Source: an uncultured Lachnospiraceae bacterium
Lineage (GTDB): Bacteria; Bacillota; Clostridia; Lachnospirales; Lachnospiraceae
Length of the DNA: 13,432 nucleotides
Direction: 5' to 3'
NCBI GenBank assembly: GCA_937910785.1
Contig: CALDLG010000086.1
Coordinates: forward strand, 1-13,432
Part shown: positions 6,187-13,432 of the stretch, piece after piece
Position numbering within the stretch: position 1 is the first letter of the stretch
Layout of the letters: each line of letters begins with the position of its first letter
Made by a program: the position numbers and the translations under genes
The notes under the pieces: model-generated
What the model was told of the DNA's origin: nothing
The model's database searches: none
Seen by the model: the letters and a program-made list of their open reading frames with translations, nothing else

Positions 6187-8433
6187 ATGTACACAAGAAA
6201 AGAAACCCCATATTATATCAGTTATCAGAACGATGGCGGACCAAAAATCGGGACTGCGGATGACAATGTCATTATGCAGGACGGATATGTGTTTCGGAAT
6301 ACGGCCGGGGAAAACAGTCTTCTTCCTTATGAAGACTGGAGACTGCCTGCGATGGAACGGGCAAAAGACCTGGCGGCAAGACTGCCGATAGAGTCGATTG
6401 TCGGGCTGATGATGTATTCGCCTCACCAGATGGTACCGGCGCTGTCCGGAGAAGCCTTTGTGTCTTCCTATGATGGAAAACCCTTTGAACAGAGCGGGAA
6501 AGAAGCGTGGGCATTAACGGACCAGCAGAAATCTTTTCTGGAAAAAGACCGGGTGCGGCATGTGTTGGTTTTAAAACTGGCGGATGTGGAGACGGCGGTA
6601 AAATGGAATAACGAAATGCAGAAATTTGCGGAAAGACAGCCCTATGGCATTCCGATCAATTTCTCCAGCGACCCAAGGCATGGGGCGGGAACGGGAACGG
6701 AATACAAAGGCGGCGGATGTGATGTTTCCAGATGGCCGGACGGGCTGGGGCTCGGCGCCGCCTTTTCGGAGGAGCTCGTCAGGCGGTTTGGGGAGGTTGT
6801 GGCGAAGGAATATCGGGCGCTTGGCATTACGACGGCACTGTTTCCGCAGGTGGATCTGGGAACGGAGCCCCGATGGATGAGAGTAGAGGATACGCTGAGC
6901 GTGCATCCTGAGATGGTCACGCTGCTTGGAAGGGCTTACTGTGACGGCCTGCAGACTACCGGAGGCAGCGGGGACGGATGGGGAAACGACAGTGTATGCG
7001 CCATGGCGAAGCACTGGCCGGGAGGCGGCCCCTGTGAGGGCGGCAGGGATGCCCATTATCCGTTTGGGCAGTATGCGGTTTATCCGGGAGGAAAACTGAA
7101 GGACCATCTCAGACCGTTTACGGAAGGAGTTTTTCAGCTGAATGGCCCCACCGGATGTACAGCGGCCGTTATGCCTTACTATACCGTATCCTGGGGAATC
7201 GATGAAAAAGACGGTAAAAATGTGGGGAACTCTTACAGCCATTATATTATACATGATCTTCTTCGTGAAAAATATGGCTTTGACGGCGTGGTCTGTACGG
7301 ACTGGGGAATTACCCAGGACCCGGAGAAAAAGATCGACTCGTTCGGCAGCAGATGCTATGGTACGGAGAAGCTGTCGGAGGCGGAAAGGCATCTATTGGC
7401 CCTTGAAAACGGCGTCGATCAGTTTGGCGGGAATTTCGACAGCAGACCGATTCTGGAAGCATACCGGATAGGGTGTGAAAAATATGGAGAGGCAAAGATG
7501 CGGGAGCGCATGGAACAGTCCGCGGTTCGCCTTTTGCTGAATATGTTCCGATGCGGACTTTTTGAAAATCCGTATCTGGACCTGGAGGAAAGCCTGCAGA
7601 TCGTCGGAAATGAAGCTTATCGAAAAGAAGGCTACGAAGCACAGCTGAAATCGGTTGTTATGTTGAAAAACAACGGGGTGCTTCCGGCAGACAGGAGATG
7701 GAAAGTATATATTCCCAATCGGCATATTGATGCCCGGAAAAGCTTCTTTAGAACAATGATGCCGGAGCAGGAAATTGATCCGGTCAGGGAACGGGCGCTT
7801 AGCGCTTATTTTGACCGGACTGCGGACGCAGCGGAAGCGGATGCCGCAATCGTGTTTATAGAAAGTCCCTTATCGGACGGATATTCTGCGGAAGATGCGG
7901 AAAACGGCGGAAACGGATATCTTCCGGTGATGCTGCAGTACCGGCCGTATCTGGCGGAATATGCGAGAAAGAAAAGCATTGCGGGCGGGGATTTCCGGGA
8001 AAAATCCGCAGATCGGAGTTATTATCGGAAGGAAAACCGGGCGGCAAATGAGTCGGATCTGGATCTGGTTCTGGATGCCAGGAAGAAAATGGGCAATAAG
8101 CCGGTGATTGTGTGTATCAGAATGCATAACCCGGTGGTGCCCGCGGAGTTTGAGCCGTATGCGGATGCAATTCTGGTGGAATTCGGCGTTGAGCGGCAAG
8201 TCTTATTCGATTTGATAACGGGAAAAGCGGAGCCGGAGGGACGGCTGCCGATACAGATCCCGGAGAATATGAAAACGGTGGAAGAGCATTGCGAAGATAC
8301 TGCGCTCGATCTGATCTCCTACAGGGACCGCGCCGGGAATGTTTATGATTTTGGGTTCGGATTGAACTGGAACGGCGTAATTCGGAAGGAGTATCCGGAT
8401 AACATGCATGCGGCAGAAGAGCATCGCTCATAA
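6187..8433 (+). CDS. Glycoside hydrolase family 3 enzyme (beta-glucosidase/beta-xylosidase type), cytosolic
   Basis: This retaining exo-glycosidase would trim beta-linked glucose, xylose or related sugars from the non-reducing end of imported oligosaccharides. It has 748 residues and no signal peptide. The N-terminal barrel carries SSDPRHGAG, PQVDLGTEPRWMRVEDT, the substrate-binding Lys275-His276 in KHWPGGG, and the nucleophile Asp372 in GVVCTDWG. The alpha/beta sandwich domain follows, with GNGYLPVMLQYRPY and MGNKPVIV, and the protein ends shortly after YDFGFGLNW, so the fibronectin III-like domain of many GH3 enzymes is absent. In the sandwich domain ESPLSDGY stands where many family members have an E-x-P-Y-x-E pattern, so an Asp may replace the usual acid/base Glu. 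No sugar transporter or regulator is adjacent, and the true substrate is open. Confidence 0.95.
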   Translation: MYTRKETPYYISYQNDGGPKIGTADDNVIMQDGYVFRNTAGENSLLPYEDWRLPAMERAKDLAARLPIESIVGLMMYSPHQMVPALSGEAFVSSYDGKPFEQSGKEAWALTDQQKSFLEKDRVRHVLVLKLADVETAVKWNNEMQKFAERQPYGIPINFSSDPRHGAGTGTEYKGGGCDVSRWPDGLGLGAAFSEELVRRFGEVVAKEYRALGITTALFPQVDLGTEPRWMRVEDTLSVHPEMVTLLGRAYCDGLQTTGGSGDGWGNDSVCAMAKHWPGGGPCEGGRDAHYPFGQYAVYPGGKLKDHLRPFTEGVFQLNGPTGCTAAVMPYYTVSWGIDEKDGKNVGNSYSHYIIHDLLREKYGFDGVVCTDWGITQDPEKKIDSFGSRCYGTEKLSEAERHLLALENGVDQFGGNFDSRPILEAYRIGCEKYGEAKMRERMEQSAVRLLLNMFRCGLFENPYLDLEESLQIVGNEAYRKEGYEAQLKSVVMLKNNGVLPADRRWKVYIPNRHIDARKSFFRTMMPEQEIDPVRERALSAYFDRTADAAEADAAIVFIESPLSDGYSAEDAENGGNGYLPVMLQYRPYLAEYARKKSIAGGDFREKSADRSYYRKENRAANESDLDLVLDARKKMGNKPVIVCIRMHNPVVPAEFEPYADAILVEFGVERQVLFDLITGKAEPEGRLPIQIPENMKTVEEHCEDTALDLISYRDRAGNVYDFGFGLNWNGVIRKEYPDNMHAAEEHRS

Positions 8434-8474
8434 GAAAGTCCTGTCAGGATTCCGGATAAAAGGAGAAAATTTCA

Positions 8475-8501
8475 GGCCCCCGCAAATCTCATGCGGGGGC
8501 C
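8475..8501. terminator. Shared bidirectional terminator between convergent GH3 and ABC permease genes
   Basis: A perfect 10-bp GC-rich stem, arms GGCCCCCGCA (8475-8484) and TGCGGGGGCC (8492-8501), with a 7-nt loop. It lies 41 bp after the GH3 stop and 6 bp after the permease stop on the other strand. Reading leftward the stem is followed by a T-rich stretch (complement of 8455-8474), a reasonable intrinsic terminator. Reading rightward the T content is lower, so termination of the GH3 transcript may be less tight. Confidence 0.85.
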
Positions 8502-8507
8502 ATTGTA

Positions 8508-10880
8508 TCATTCTGCATACAGCGTTTCCACGATCGACATTTCCCGGATTTTACGAAGTGGATTTCGCATTGCCAGCATAACGGACAGAGCAACAATGAC
8601 GATGATGACGCACAGTTCGGCGAGCGGAAAGCTCCAGGGTTCGCTCCATCGTACGGAAACCAGATGCTCAAACAGGAATCTGTGAAAAGCAAGACCCAGA
8701 ATGGTGCCGCCCAACCAGCCGGAGAGAGCATAAGTCAGAGTCTGTGCCAGAATCATGCCGGAAAGTTGTCTGTCGCTCATGCCGATGGCGCGCAGGCCGC
8801 CATACTGCTTCATGCGGGCTTCGACGCTCATGGCCACGCAGTTGATGATGTTGCAGATCGTAACGAGGGCAATCAGGGCCAGAAAGCCATAAATAAAAAG
8901 CTTAAAGGAATAACTGACTCCCAGAACGCTCTGATTGTCCGCCCGTTTGTCGGAGAAGGTATTCTCCGGTCCGGCCAGCGCGCGGATTGCATCCACGTCC
9001 GCATCTGTGGCCCGGTGGGTCAGCTGGATATCGATGACCGTATAATCCGTAAGGCCGGTTATGTTCCGGAAGGTATCTTCCGAGCAGAGGATGATATCGC
9101 CGGATTCTGTGTTAAAAGGACATTCGGATACCATACAGACGATTTCGATTTCAACGGGGGTTTCACCGATCATAAATGTTACGGTGTCACCGGTCTGTAT
9201 TTTAGTTTGATTATTATACTGCGGTGCGGATACAATGATTCCGGTACCGCTCCTTTCCTGTACATCCTTCAGAGAACCGTCTATCAGATAGTCTTTGGCC
9301 CATTGAAACTGTGTTTCGTCATAGGAGATCAGCATGGCGGTCCCTTCCCTTCCGTCAGTGACGGTGGAAAGGTTATATGCAAACATTCTTCCGTAGACGC
9401 GTTTGACCGCAGGGGTTCCGGACAGCTGCGCGATCAGTCCATGATTCAGCGAGCAGCCGTTGTCCGGAGAGAGGACGGAAATATCAGGGGACCATGGCTT
9501 TAAGGGCGTAATGGCGTGTTTCATAAAATCCACTGTCGTTGAGAAACTCAGAAAGAGGATAATACTCAGCGCAAAGGAGGCGGTTACAAGCAGAAAATTT
9601 TTGCGGTTCGACCGGGCATGATGGATGCCGAGCGCGATATTTACCCTATGCAAAGCCGTATTGGCGGCTTTGCGGACGTCAGCAGGATCCGACATGCCTG
9701 CCACTGCGGTAAGAGGAGATACGCGGGAGGCCCGTCTGGCCGGGGCGCGTGCCGCCAGAATTACTGTCAGAATGCCGATAACAATACCTGCGGCGATGCC
9801 TGGCAGGCTGATGGAAAAAAACGGCATGGTGCCGAAATATTTCGGGCTCAGGAAGCGGAGGAGCGCGCACAGTATCCAGATGACAAGCATACTGGCCCCG
9901 ATGCTGACGGGAATCGCCAGTCTGCACAGCGTAAGCGCTTCCCGGTGGACCATCCGGATGATCTGCTTCGGCGTTGCTCCGATACAGCGCAGCATACCGA
10001 AAAATTCCGTCCGCCCCGCGATATTGCTGTTCAGACTGCCTGCGATCATCAGCACACCGGCCAGAAGCACCAGAGCGGAAAGAACGGCCGCGGCGCCGTA
10101 GATGCTCATCATAAAGAGGTTTCCTTCATCGCTCTGGCCCAGAAGACCTAACAGCATGGCCTGTTCACCGACCTGTGTATCGGAAAGATGAAACTGTGTT
10201 TTGATGTCATCAATCGACCGGCGTATCCGGTTGGGATACCGAAACCGGACGAGGAAGCAGCTGTCGTAGTCGTCGGGTTCACCGTCCGTTACGCCGGGAA
10301 AGAGGGCGCGGTAGGCATCCGTTGTCAGAAAAACGCCATAAATATCCTGACGTAAGATCATGGGCGTATCTTCCACAAAACCGGATATCGTATAAGGATG
10401 CTCCATGCCCTGTGCGTCTCTTATGGAGATTTGGCTGCCGACTTCAAGATTCAGCTGTTTTTTTATATTGGAGGATACCAGAGCTTCGTTTTCTGTCTGT
10501 GGAAAGGAGCCCTCCGGAATCGAAATGCCGTAGATTTCCGTAAGCAGCTCCTTTTCGCTGCCGAGAATGACAACCTCTTTTTCGGCCAGCGTGTATCCGA
10601 GATTCAGCTGGTAATTCAGCGTTCCATAGCAGACCAGCGTACTAACATCCGGACGGGCGGCGATCAGCGCGGCTTCCTCATCGCTGATGCGGCTTAATGC
10701 AACATGCCAGTCGCCGTCTTCTTTCCTGGTCTGCATCAGCTGGCTTTTAATGAACATGTCGGCCATCCCGAAAATCGTGGTGACGAGGAAGACGGAAAGG
10801 ATAATGCAGAAAATGGACATTCGATTTTGCTTTTTATGTGCCTTTTCATAGCGTGAAACGAGGTCAAGATAATTTTTCAT
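8508..10880 (-). CDS. FtsX-type ABC transporter permease (ABC3 superfamily), 8 helices
   Basis: This 790-residue permease partners the ABC ATPase encoded just upstream. Eight membrane helices are visible (about 21-43, 255-283, 318-341, 357-377, 428-448, 655-685, 706-733 and 753-771), with two large extracytoplasmic domains at about 44-254 and 449-654. The two FtsX repeats carry the paired signatures FFGMLRCIGATPKQIIRM (293-310) and GGLRAIGMSDRQLSGMI (694-710), the coupling region for the ATPase. Such proteins export or extract peptides, lipids or antibiotics at the membrane, or act mechanically like MacB. The start has AGGAGGG 8 nt upstream and overlaps the ATPase gene by 17 nt, so the two are translationally linked. 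It differs from the 10-helix BceB type with one large loop. Confidence 0.93.
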   Translation of the reverse strand: MKNYLDLVSRYEKAHKKQNRMSIFCIILSVFLVTTIFGMADMFIKSQLMQTRKEDGDWHVALSRISDEEAALIAARPDVSTLVCYGTLNYQLNLGYTLAEKEVVILGSEKELLTEIYGISIPEGSFPQTENEALVSSNIKKQLNLEVGSQISIRDAQGMEHPYTISGFVEDTPMILRQDIYGVFLTTDAYRALFPGVTDGEPDDYDSCFLVRFRYPNRIRRSIDDIKTQFHLSDTQVGEQAMLLGLLGQSDEGNLFMMSIYGAAAVLSALVLLAGVLMIAGSLNSNIAGRTEFFGMLRCIGATPKQIIRMVHREALTLCRLAIPVSIGASMLVIWILCALLRFLSPKYFGTMPFFSISLPGIAAGIVIGILTVILAARAPARRASRVSPLTAVAGMSDPADVRKAANTALHRVNIALGIHHARSNRKNFLLVTASFALSIILFLSFSTTVDFMKHAITPLKPWSPDISVLSPDNGCSLNHGLIAQLSGTPAVKRVYGRMFAYNLSTVTDGREGTAMLISYDETQFQWAKDYLIDGSLKDVQERSGTGIIVSAPQYNNQTKIQTGDTVTFMIGETPVEIEIVCMVSECPFNTESGDIILCSEDTFRNITGLTDYTVIDIQLTHRATDADVDAIRALAGPENTFSDKRADNQSVLGVSYSFKLFIYGFLALIALVTICNIINCVAMSVEARMKQYGGLRAIGMSDRQLSGMILAQTLTYALSGWLGGTILGLAFHRFLFEHLVSVRWSEPWSFPLAELCVIIVIVALSVMLAMRNPLRKIREMSIVETLYAE

Positions 10881-11580
10881 CCCGATATCCCTCCTCTTTC
10901 CGGTCTGTTTGGCTCATGTCCGTCAGTAAGCCGTCGGATACGCGCAGGACCCTGTCCGTACTGGCGGCAAGATTGTTGTTATGGGTGATCATCAGAATCG
11001 TCTGTTGATAATGTCTGGAAGCCCGGAGCAGCAGATCGAGGACTTCCTGGCTGTTTTGGCTGTCCAGATTCCCGGTAGGCTCATCGGCCAGAATCAGTTT
11101 TGGCTTTGTGATAAGGGCGCGCCCGATTGCCACGCGCTGCTGTTGTCCGCCGGATAGCTGATTGGGAAGATGATGCCGCCTGTCTTTTAAGCCGAGAATT
11201 TCCAGAATTTCCTCCACCGCGGCCGTATCCGGCTTTCGATAATCTAAAAGAAGCGGGAAAATGATATTCTGTTCCACATTCAGTTCCGCGACCAGATGAA
11301 AAGACTGGAATATAAAGCCGATATTCCGGCGTCTGAAAATCGTACGTTCTTCTTCTTTCATGGTAAAAAGATTCTGTCCGTCGATCAGGACAGTGCCGGA
11401 TGTGGGCACATCGAGGGCGCCGATGCAGTTTAACAGCGTACTTTTTCCGGAACCGGATTCACCGACGACGGCGCTGAAGGAGCCCTTCTCCAGTAAAAAA
11501 GATACTTTTTTCAGTGCTTCGACCTTTGTTTCGCTCTTCCCGTAGGTTTTACATAAGTTCTGTACCTGTAAAATTTCCAT
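10864..11580 (-). CDS. ABC transporter ATP-binding protein (MacB/LolD-type)
   Basis: The cytosolic ATPase powers the FtsX-type permease. It has 238 residues with all nucleotide-binding elements intact: Walker A GESGSGKS (40-47), Q-loop Gln92 in FIFQSFHL, signature LSGGQ (142-146), Walker B LILADEPT (162-169) with catalytic Glu167, and the switch His200 in MITHNN. The sequence GNLDS after Walker B is typical of the MacB/LolD/BceA branch. The frame is open upstream to 11625, but an AGGAGG at 11591-11596 lies 10 nt before the ATG at 11580, so the shorter form is correct. It is separated by 224 bp from the histidine kinase gene, which leaves room for its own promoter under control of the neighbouring regulator. 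Confidence 0.97.
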   Translation of the reverse strand: MEILQVQNLCKTYGKSETKVEALKKVSFLLEKGSFSAVVGESGSGKSTLLNCIGALDVPTSGTVLIDGQNLFTMKEEERTIFRRRNIGFIFQSFHLVAELNVEQNIIFPLLLDYRKPDTAAVEEILEILGLKDRRHHLPNQLSGGQQQRVAIGRALITKPKLILADEPTGNLDSQNSQEVLDLLLRASRHYQQTILMITHNNNLAASTDRVLRVSDGLLTDMSQTDRKEEGYRDEKLS

Positions 11581-11590
11581 AGTCAGATTT

Positions 11591-11596
11591 CCTCCT
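11591..11596 (-). promoter_or_regulatory. Ribosome binding site deciding the ABC ATPase start
   Basis: AGGAGG on the minus strand lies 10 nt before the ATG at 11580. The longer reading starting at 11625 would bury this site within the coding sequence and add 15 residues unlike any ABC ATPase N-terminus. Confidence 0.85.
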
Positions 11597-11631
11597 GTTT
11601 TTGTTTTAGAAATAGGGAATTTCAAAACCGA

Positions 11632-11681
11632 GTGGAAGAACCGAAGGTTCTTCCGAACAAAATGCCGAAAGCATTTTGTTT
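11632..11681. repeat. Twin-hairpin palindromic repeat, copy 2
   Basis: This is the second copy of the element at 5-54. Hairpin 1 (11634-11654) is identical in all 21 bases. Hairpin 2 has arms 11655-11666 and 11670-11681 around GAA, with one C-A mismatch beside the loop and one G-T pair at the base. Relative to copy 1, position 33 (T) is A here, which restores an A-T pair, while position 43 (G) is A, which breaks one. The copy lies between the histidine kinase gene and the ABC ATPase gene, ending 51 bp before the ATPase start on the minus strand. It may sit in the leader of the ABC transcript or end the kinase transcript. Confidence 0.85.
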
Positions 11682-11760
11682 TATAATCGGATTGTAACAG
11701 GGATATCTTACAGACAGGTGAATTTCTGCCTTACAATTTCGTAAGGCAGGGGTATTTGTT
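11680..11760 (-). promoter_or_regulatory. Candidate control region of the ABC operon
   Basis: A perfect inverted repeat, arms CTGCCTTAC (11726-11734) and GTAAGGCAG (11741-11749) with a 6-nt centre, is followed on the minus strand by a second TGTAAG (complement of 11707-11712), 23 bp from the TGTAAG inside the repeat (complement of 11730-11735). Further along the minus strand are -10-like TACAAT (complement of 11691-11696) and TATAAA (complement of 11680-11685), neither with a good -35. A promoter lacking a -35 and preceded by repeats fits activation by the adjacent OmpR-type regulator. The inverted repeat has no T-run after it in either direction, so it is not a terminator. The assignment is an inference. 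Confidence 0.4.
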
Positions 11761-11804
11761 GATCAGCGGCAAAATTTTGGCGGCTTGTTGTATGAACGAT
11801 GAAA

Positions 11805-13049
11805 TTATCTGTTAAACAGCAGCAGGAAGGTGGTTCCGACATGGGGCGTGCTGTGTACGGATATGGTGCCGCCCTGTCCTTCCACGATCGATTTGGCAAG
11901 CGGGAGTCCCAGGCCGATACCCTGTGTATCCAGGGATTTACGACTCCGGTAGAAGCGTTTGAAAATATGATGGATATCTTCCGGAAGGATGCCGTTTCCG
12001 TCATCGGAGACCCGGATTCTGACAGCGGCGGGAGCCTTGTCCCATTCGATGCGGATGATGCCGCCGGCGCTTGTGTGATCCAGTGCATTTTTAACAAGAT
12101 TGCCGATCGCCTCCATTGTCCAGGCGGGATCGCATAGAAGCGTATCGTCCGGAGAACCGTTTAAGAGAATTTCTTTTTGTTCCTGTTCCGCGCGGGTTGT
12201 CAGTTCACTTAATGCGTGGGAGACTAACTCCGTCAGAGGACAGAGTTTTTTTTCAAAAACGATGCTTCCGGTGTCCAGGCGGGTGATTTTTAACATCGAT
12301 TGGATCAGTTCTTCCATGCGCCGAAGAGCGGTTCCGGTTTTGGCGGTGAATTTCCGAATGACATCAGGTTTATCCGGTTCGTTTTCCATGATCTCCTGAT
12401 ACATGGAGAGGGCGGCAAGCGGTGTTTTTAACTGATGAGAGATATCGGAAATGGTATTTCTCAGGAAAATGGCGGACCTGCGTTCGTTTTCGCGCTGAGC
12501 CTGCTGCATGGTAGCCAGTCGGTCAACGGAAGCGAACAGATGATAGAGACTTCCTTCCTCCGTCTGCGGCAGTCTGCGGGAATAATCGCCGTTTTGATAG
12601 TCGTCAACGATCTTCAGGGCCTGTTCATAAAGCGACGCTCTTTTATGCAGAAATACAAGCGTTCCGGCAAGGATCAGAAGAGACAGAAGAAGGACAGCAG
12701 ACAGAGCGGAAAACAGCGCCGCATTTCCGTAATGATGAAGCGGCGGCCAAAAGGAAGCATCCTTTGTCCGGCTGATGCCGAGTCTGGCAAGAAGATCCGC
12801 GGCGGCCTGCACATGGTCCGTATCGGCAGAGGTAAGCGCTTCGGCAATCGTATGTTCGGGAATGCCCTGTGCAAGCAGTGAAGAGATTACCGCCTTATCA
12901 TGGGTCAGGAGAAGATCTCCTGCCGCGCGGGTCAGCCACATGCTGAACAGAAGCGCCATATGAATGAGAAGAAGAGCGCAGGACAGCAGAAAAAGCAGAT
13001 ATTTCCTGATCTGTTTATCCTGTAAAAAAGCATGACATGTCATATTCAT
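11805..13049 (-). CDS. Sensor histidine kinase (HisKA/HATPase, OmpR-partner type)
   Basis: A membrane kinase that autophosphorylates on His205 (SDISHQLKTPL, 201-211) and passes the phosphate to the regulator encoded just before it. In 414 residues there are two membrane helices (about 17-40 and 108-134) that enclose an extracytoplasmic domain of about 65 residues, then a HAMP-like linker (to about 180), HisKA, and an ATPase domain with N-box NLVKNALDH (317-325), G1 VSDDGNGI (347-354), F-box FKRFYR and G2 GIGLGL (377-382). The true outside domain sets it apart from intramembrane-sensing BceS-like kinases. The start at 13049 overlaps the regulator stop by ATGA. A start at 13076 is possible but has no ribosome site. 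It likely senses the compound or envelope stress that the ABC transporter deals with. Confidence 0.96.
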   Translation of the reverse strand: MNMTCHAFLQDKQIRKYLLFLLSCALLLIHMALLFSMWLTRAAGDLLLTHDKAVISSLLAQGIPEHTIAEALTSADTDHVQAAADLLARLGISRTKDASFWPPLHHYGNAALFSALSAVLLLSLLILAGTLVFLHKRASLYEQALKIVDDYQNGDYSRRLPQTEEGSLYHLFASVDRLATMQQAQRENERRSAIFLRNTISDISHQLKTPLAALSMYQEIMENEPDKPDVIRKFTAKTGTALRRMEELIQSMLKITRLDTGSIVFEKKLCPLTELVSHALSELTTRAEQEQKEILLNGSPDDTLLCDPAWTMEAIGNLVKNALDHTSAGGIIRIEWDKAPAAVRIRVSDDGNGILPEDIHHIFKRFYRSRKSLDTQGIGLGLPLAKSIVEGQGGTISVHSTPHVGTTFLLLFNR

Positions 13050-13432
13050 CGGTTTTCCGCCCCCTGTTCGCTCCATTGATATCCAAAGCCGCGTACTGTG
13101 ATCAGATGCTGTGGATGAGAGGGATCGGCTTCGATTTTTTCCCGCAGGCGGCGCATATAGACGGAGAGGGTATTGTCATCTACGAAATCTCCCGTATTGT
13201 CCCAGAGTTCATTCAAAATGTTATCCCTCGTAACGGTCCGGTTTGCGTTGCGGACAAGAAGGCAGAGAAGACGGTATTCCGCACCTGTCAGGTCCAGTTT
13301 CCGGCCGTTCCGTATGACGCGGCAGTCCAGAAGATCGATGAAAAGATCTCCTGAAAAAATTTCATGGGAATCCTGTGGAGCGGAGGATACGGGCATGTCA
13401 GACGACTGTGTCTGCCGCAAGGGAACGGAGGA
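13046..13432 (-). CDS. Response regulator, OmpR/PhoB family, C-terminal part (cut by window edge)
   Basis: Only the linker and winged-helix DNA-binding domain are present, 128 residues in an open frame that continues past the right edge. The phosphorylated receiver domain lies outside the window. The visible domain is complete: FSGDLFIDLLDCRVIRNG beta-hairpin, LTGAEYRLLCLLVRN, the DNA-reading helix region NTLSVYMRRLREKIE, and the closing wing motif ITVRGFGYQW. A TTG at 13418-13420 is not a start, because the frame is open through it to the edge and no receiver would be made. The stop overlaps the kinase start by ATGA, the standard regulator-kinase pairing. The likely target is the ABC operon downstream, and possibly its own promoter. 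Confidence 0.93.
   Translation of the reverse strand, partial: SSVPLRQTQSSDMPVSSAPQDSHEIFSGDLFIDLLDCRVIRNGRKLDLTGAEYRLLCLLVRNANRTVTRDNILNELWDNTGDFVDDNTLSVYMRRLREKIEADPSHPQHLITVRGFGYQWSEQGAENR

Noticed and set aside
6571..7392. Minus-strand open frame of 273 codons opposite the GH3 gene
   Set aside because: It lies wholly within a well-supported GH3 gene, reads as low-complexity basic sequence and has no start signals.
8664..9503. Long plus-strand open frame of 279 codons opposite the ABC permease gene
   Set aside because: It is a shadow of the permease gene, has no ribosome site and no recognisable family, and its composition follows the opposite strand's codons.
1..11681. Composite transposon bounded by the two 49-nt repeats
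   Set aside because: No transposase or integrase lies between them, the genes inside form ordinary housekeeping-type operons, and copy 1 is at the window edge, so its outer flank cannot be compared.
11726..11749. Inverted repeat as terminator of the kinase gene
   Set aside because: The bases after the stem on the minus strand are AAATTCACC, not a T-run.
13049..13076. Histidine kinase start at the ATG at 13076
   Set aside because: It overlaps the regulator by 31 nt, lacks a ribosome site and adds nine residues before a better start with the common ATGA overlap.

Overview
The window looks like chromosomal DNA from a Gram-positive gut-type Clostridia, most like Lachnospiraceae. The evidence is strong AGGAGG-type ribosome sites, tightly packed operons with ATGA or TGATG overlaps, base composition near 50% G+C by eye, and the gene families present (DUF969/DUF979/Pcp, a MepA-like MATE pump, an FtsX-type ABC exporter with an OmpR/HisKA two-component system, and a cytosolic GH3 enzyme). 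The genus assignment is an inference. There is no tRNA, rRNA, CRISPR array, transposase or phage gene.

Left part, + strand (1-3043): a twin-hairpin palindromic element (5-54) abuts a promoter, followed by a four-gene operon that ends at a strong intrinsic terminator. Two small polytopic membrane proteins (DUF969 and DUF979) overlap by ATGA. Next come pyroglutamyl-peptidase I (pcp, complete Glu/Cys/His triad) and a gamma-glutamylcyclotransferase-like protein joined to pcp by TGATG. Both enzymes would release 5-oxoproline (pyroglutamate), from N-terminal pyroglutamyl peptides and from gamma-glutamyl compounds respectively. The operon therefore reads as a 5-oxoproline module in which the DUF969/DUF979 pair is the likely transporter. 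No 5-oxoprolinase is present.

Middle part, + strand (3044-8433): three apparently independent genes. These are a MATE-family efflux pump, a seven-helix membrane diguanylate cyclase with a degenerate GGDEF-like domain followed by an intact one that lacks the RxxD inhibitory site, and a cytosolic glycoside hydrolase family 3 enzyme. A symmetric GC-rich hairpin (8475-8501) serves as a shared terminator between the GH3 gene and the convergent genes to its right.

Right part, - strand (8508-13432): in transcription order, a response regulator (cut by the window edge, only its linker and DNA-binding domain visible), a sensor histidine kinase (ATGA overlap), a 224-bp gap, an ABC ATPase and a large FtsX-type permease (17-nt overlap). 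This is the usual arrangement of a two-component system controlling an exporter for peptides, antibiotics or cell-envelope stress. The gap holds a perfect 9-bp inverted repeat that could be an operator and a second copy of the twin-hairpin element, 47/49 identical to the one at the left edge.

The two most interesting observations are the repeated twin-hairpin element beside two unrelated operons, and the pairing of two 5-oxoproline-forming enzymes with an uncharacterised two-subunit membrane system.
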